Shown: in pieces, positions 14,757 to 14,757 of the stretch
How the letters are laid out: each line of letters starts with the position of its first letter
How positions within the stretch are numbered: the stretch's first letter is position 1
Origin: an uncultured Lysobacterales bacterium
GTDB taxonomy: Bacteria; Pseudomonadota; Gammaproteobacteria; Xanthomonadales; SZUA-36
Length of the DNA stretch: 14,757 bases
NCBI GenBank assembly: GCA_937995275.1
Contig: CALKKN010000332.1
Location: forward strand, 1 to 14,757
Direction: 5' to 3'
Translations under genes and position numbers: made by a program
Notes under the pieces: generated by a model
Databases searched by the model: none
What the model was told of the DNA's origin: nothing
Seen by the model: the letters and a program-made list of their open reading frames with translations, nothing else

Positions 14757-14757
14757 T

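Overview
The window is GC-rich and comes from a bacterium, most likely an autotrophic gammaproteobacterium such as a sulfur-oxidising Chromatiales or Ectothiorhodospiraceae relative. This is inferred from a cbbQ-cbbO pair, which normally follows RuBisCO genes, beside a lipoprotein-type polysaccharide export locus. No tRNA, rRNA, insertion sequence or CRISPR array was seen.

Layout. (1) Bases 2-2774, + strand: the 3' end of cbbQ (AAA+ ATPase) and a complete cbbO (VWA/MIDAS protein), the two parts of a RuBisCO activase. (2) Bases 2788-3550, - strand and convergent on cbbO: two small unrecognised genes in tandem. (3) Bases 3711-14529: an exopolysaccharide (EPS) locus of three transcription units. 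A leftward pair (6595 to 3711) encodes a WecG-type glycosyltransferase fused to a polyprenyl-phosphate sugar-phosphate transferase, then a nucleotidyltransferase-like protein that has lost key catalytic residues. A divergent rightward pair (7062 to 10538) encodes a Wzy/O-antigen-ligase-type membrane protein and a fusion of a GT2 glycosyltransferase with a polymerase-beta-type nucleotidyltransferase domain. A second leftward unit (14529 to 10551) encodes a BY-kinase-like P-loop protein, a Wza-type outer-membrane export lipoprotein and a family 9 glycoside hydrolase. It converges on the GT2 fusion gene over a hairpin that holds both stop codons. (4) Bases 14475-14756: a fragment resembling a LUD-domain (LutC-like) protein, joined out of frame to the P-loop gene exactly where that gene loses its N-terminus.

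How the genes fit together. The fused transferase would start the lipid-linked repeat unit, the GT2 domain would extend it, the Wzy-like protein would polymerise it, the P-loop protein (with a chain-length partner not seen here) and the Wza-like lipoprotein would govern export, and the GH9 enzyme would trim or release the glycan. The 466-base divergent intergenic region carries a good sigma-54 (-24/-12) promoter facing right and a weaker one facing left, so enhancer-dependent control of the locus is likely.

The most novel items are the GT2-nucleotidyltransferase fusion, the apparent nucleotidyltransferase pseudoenzyme, the three-part initiating transferase with a decayed N-terminal copy, and the broken LUD/P-loop junction. 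All family assignments come from reading motifs by eye, not from database searches.
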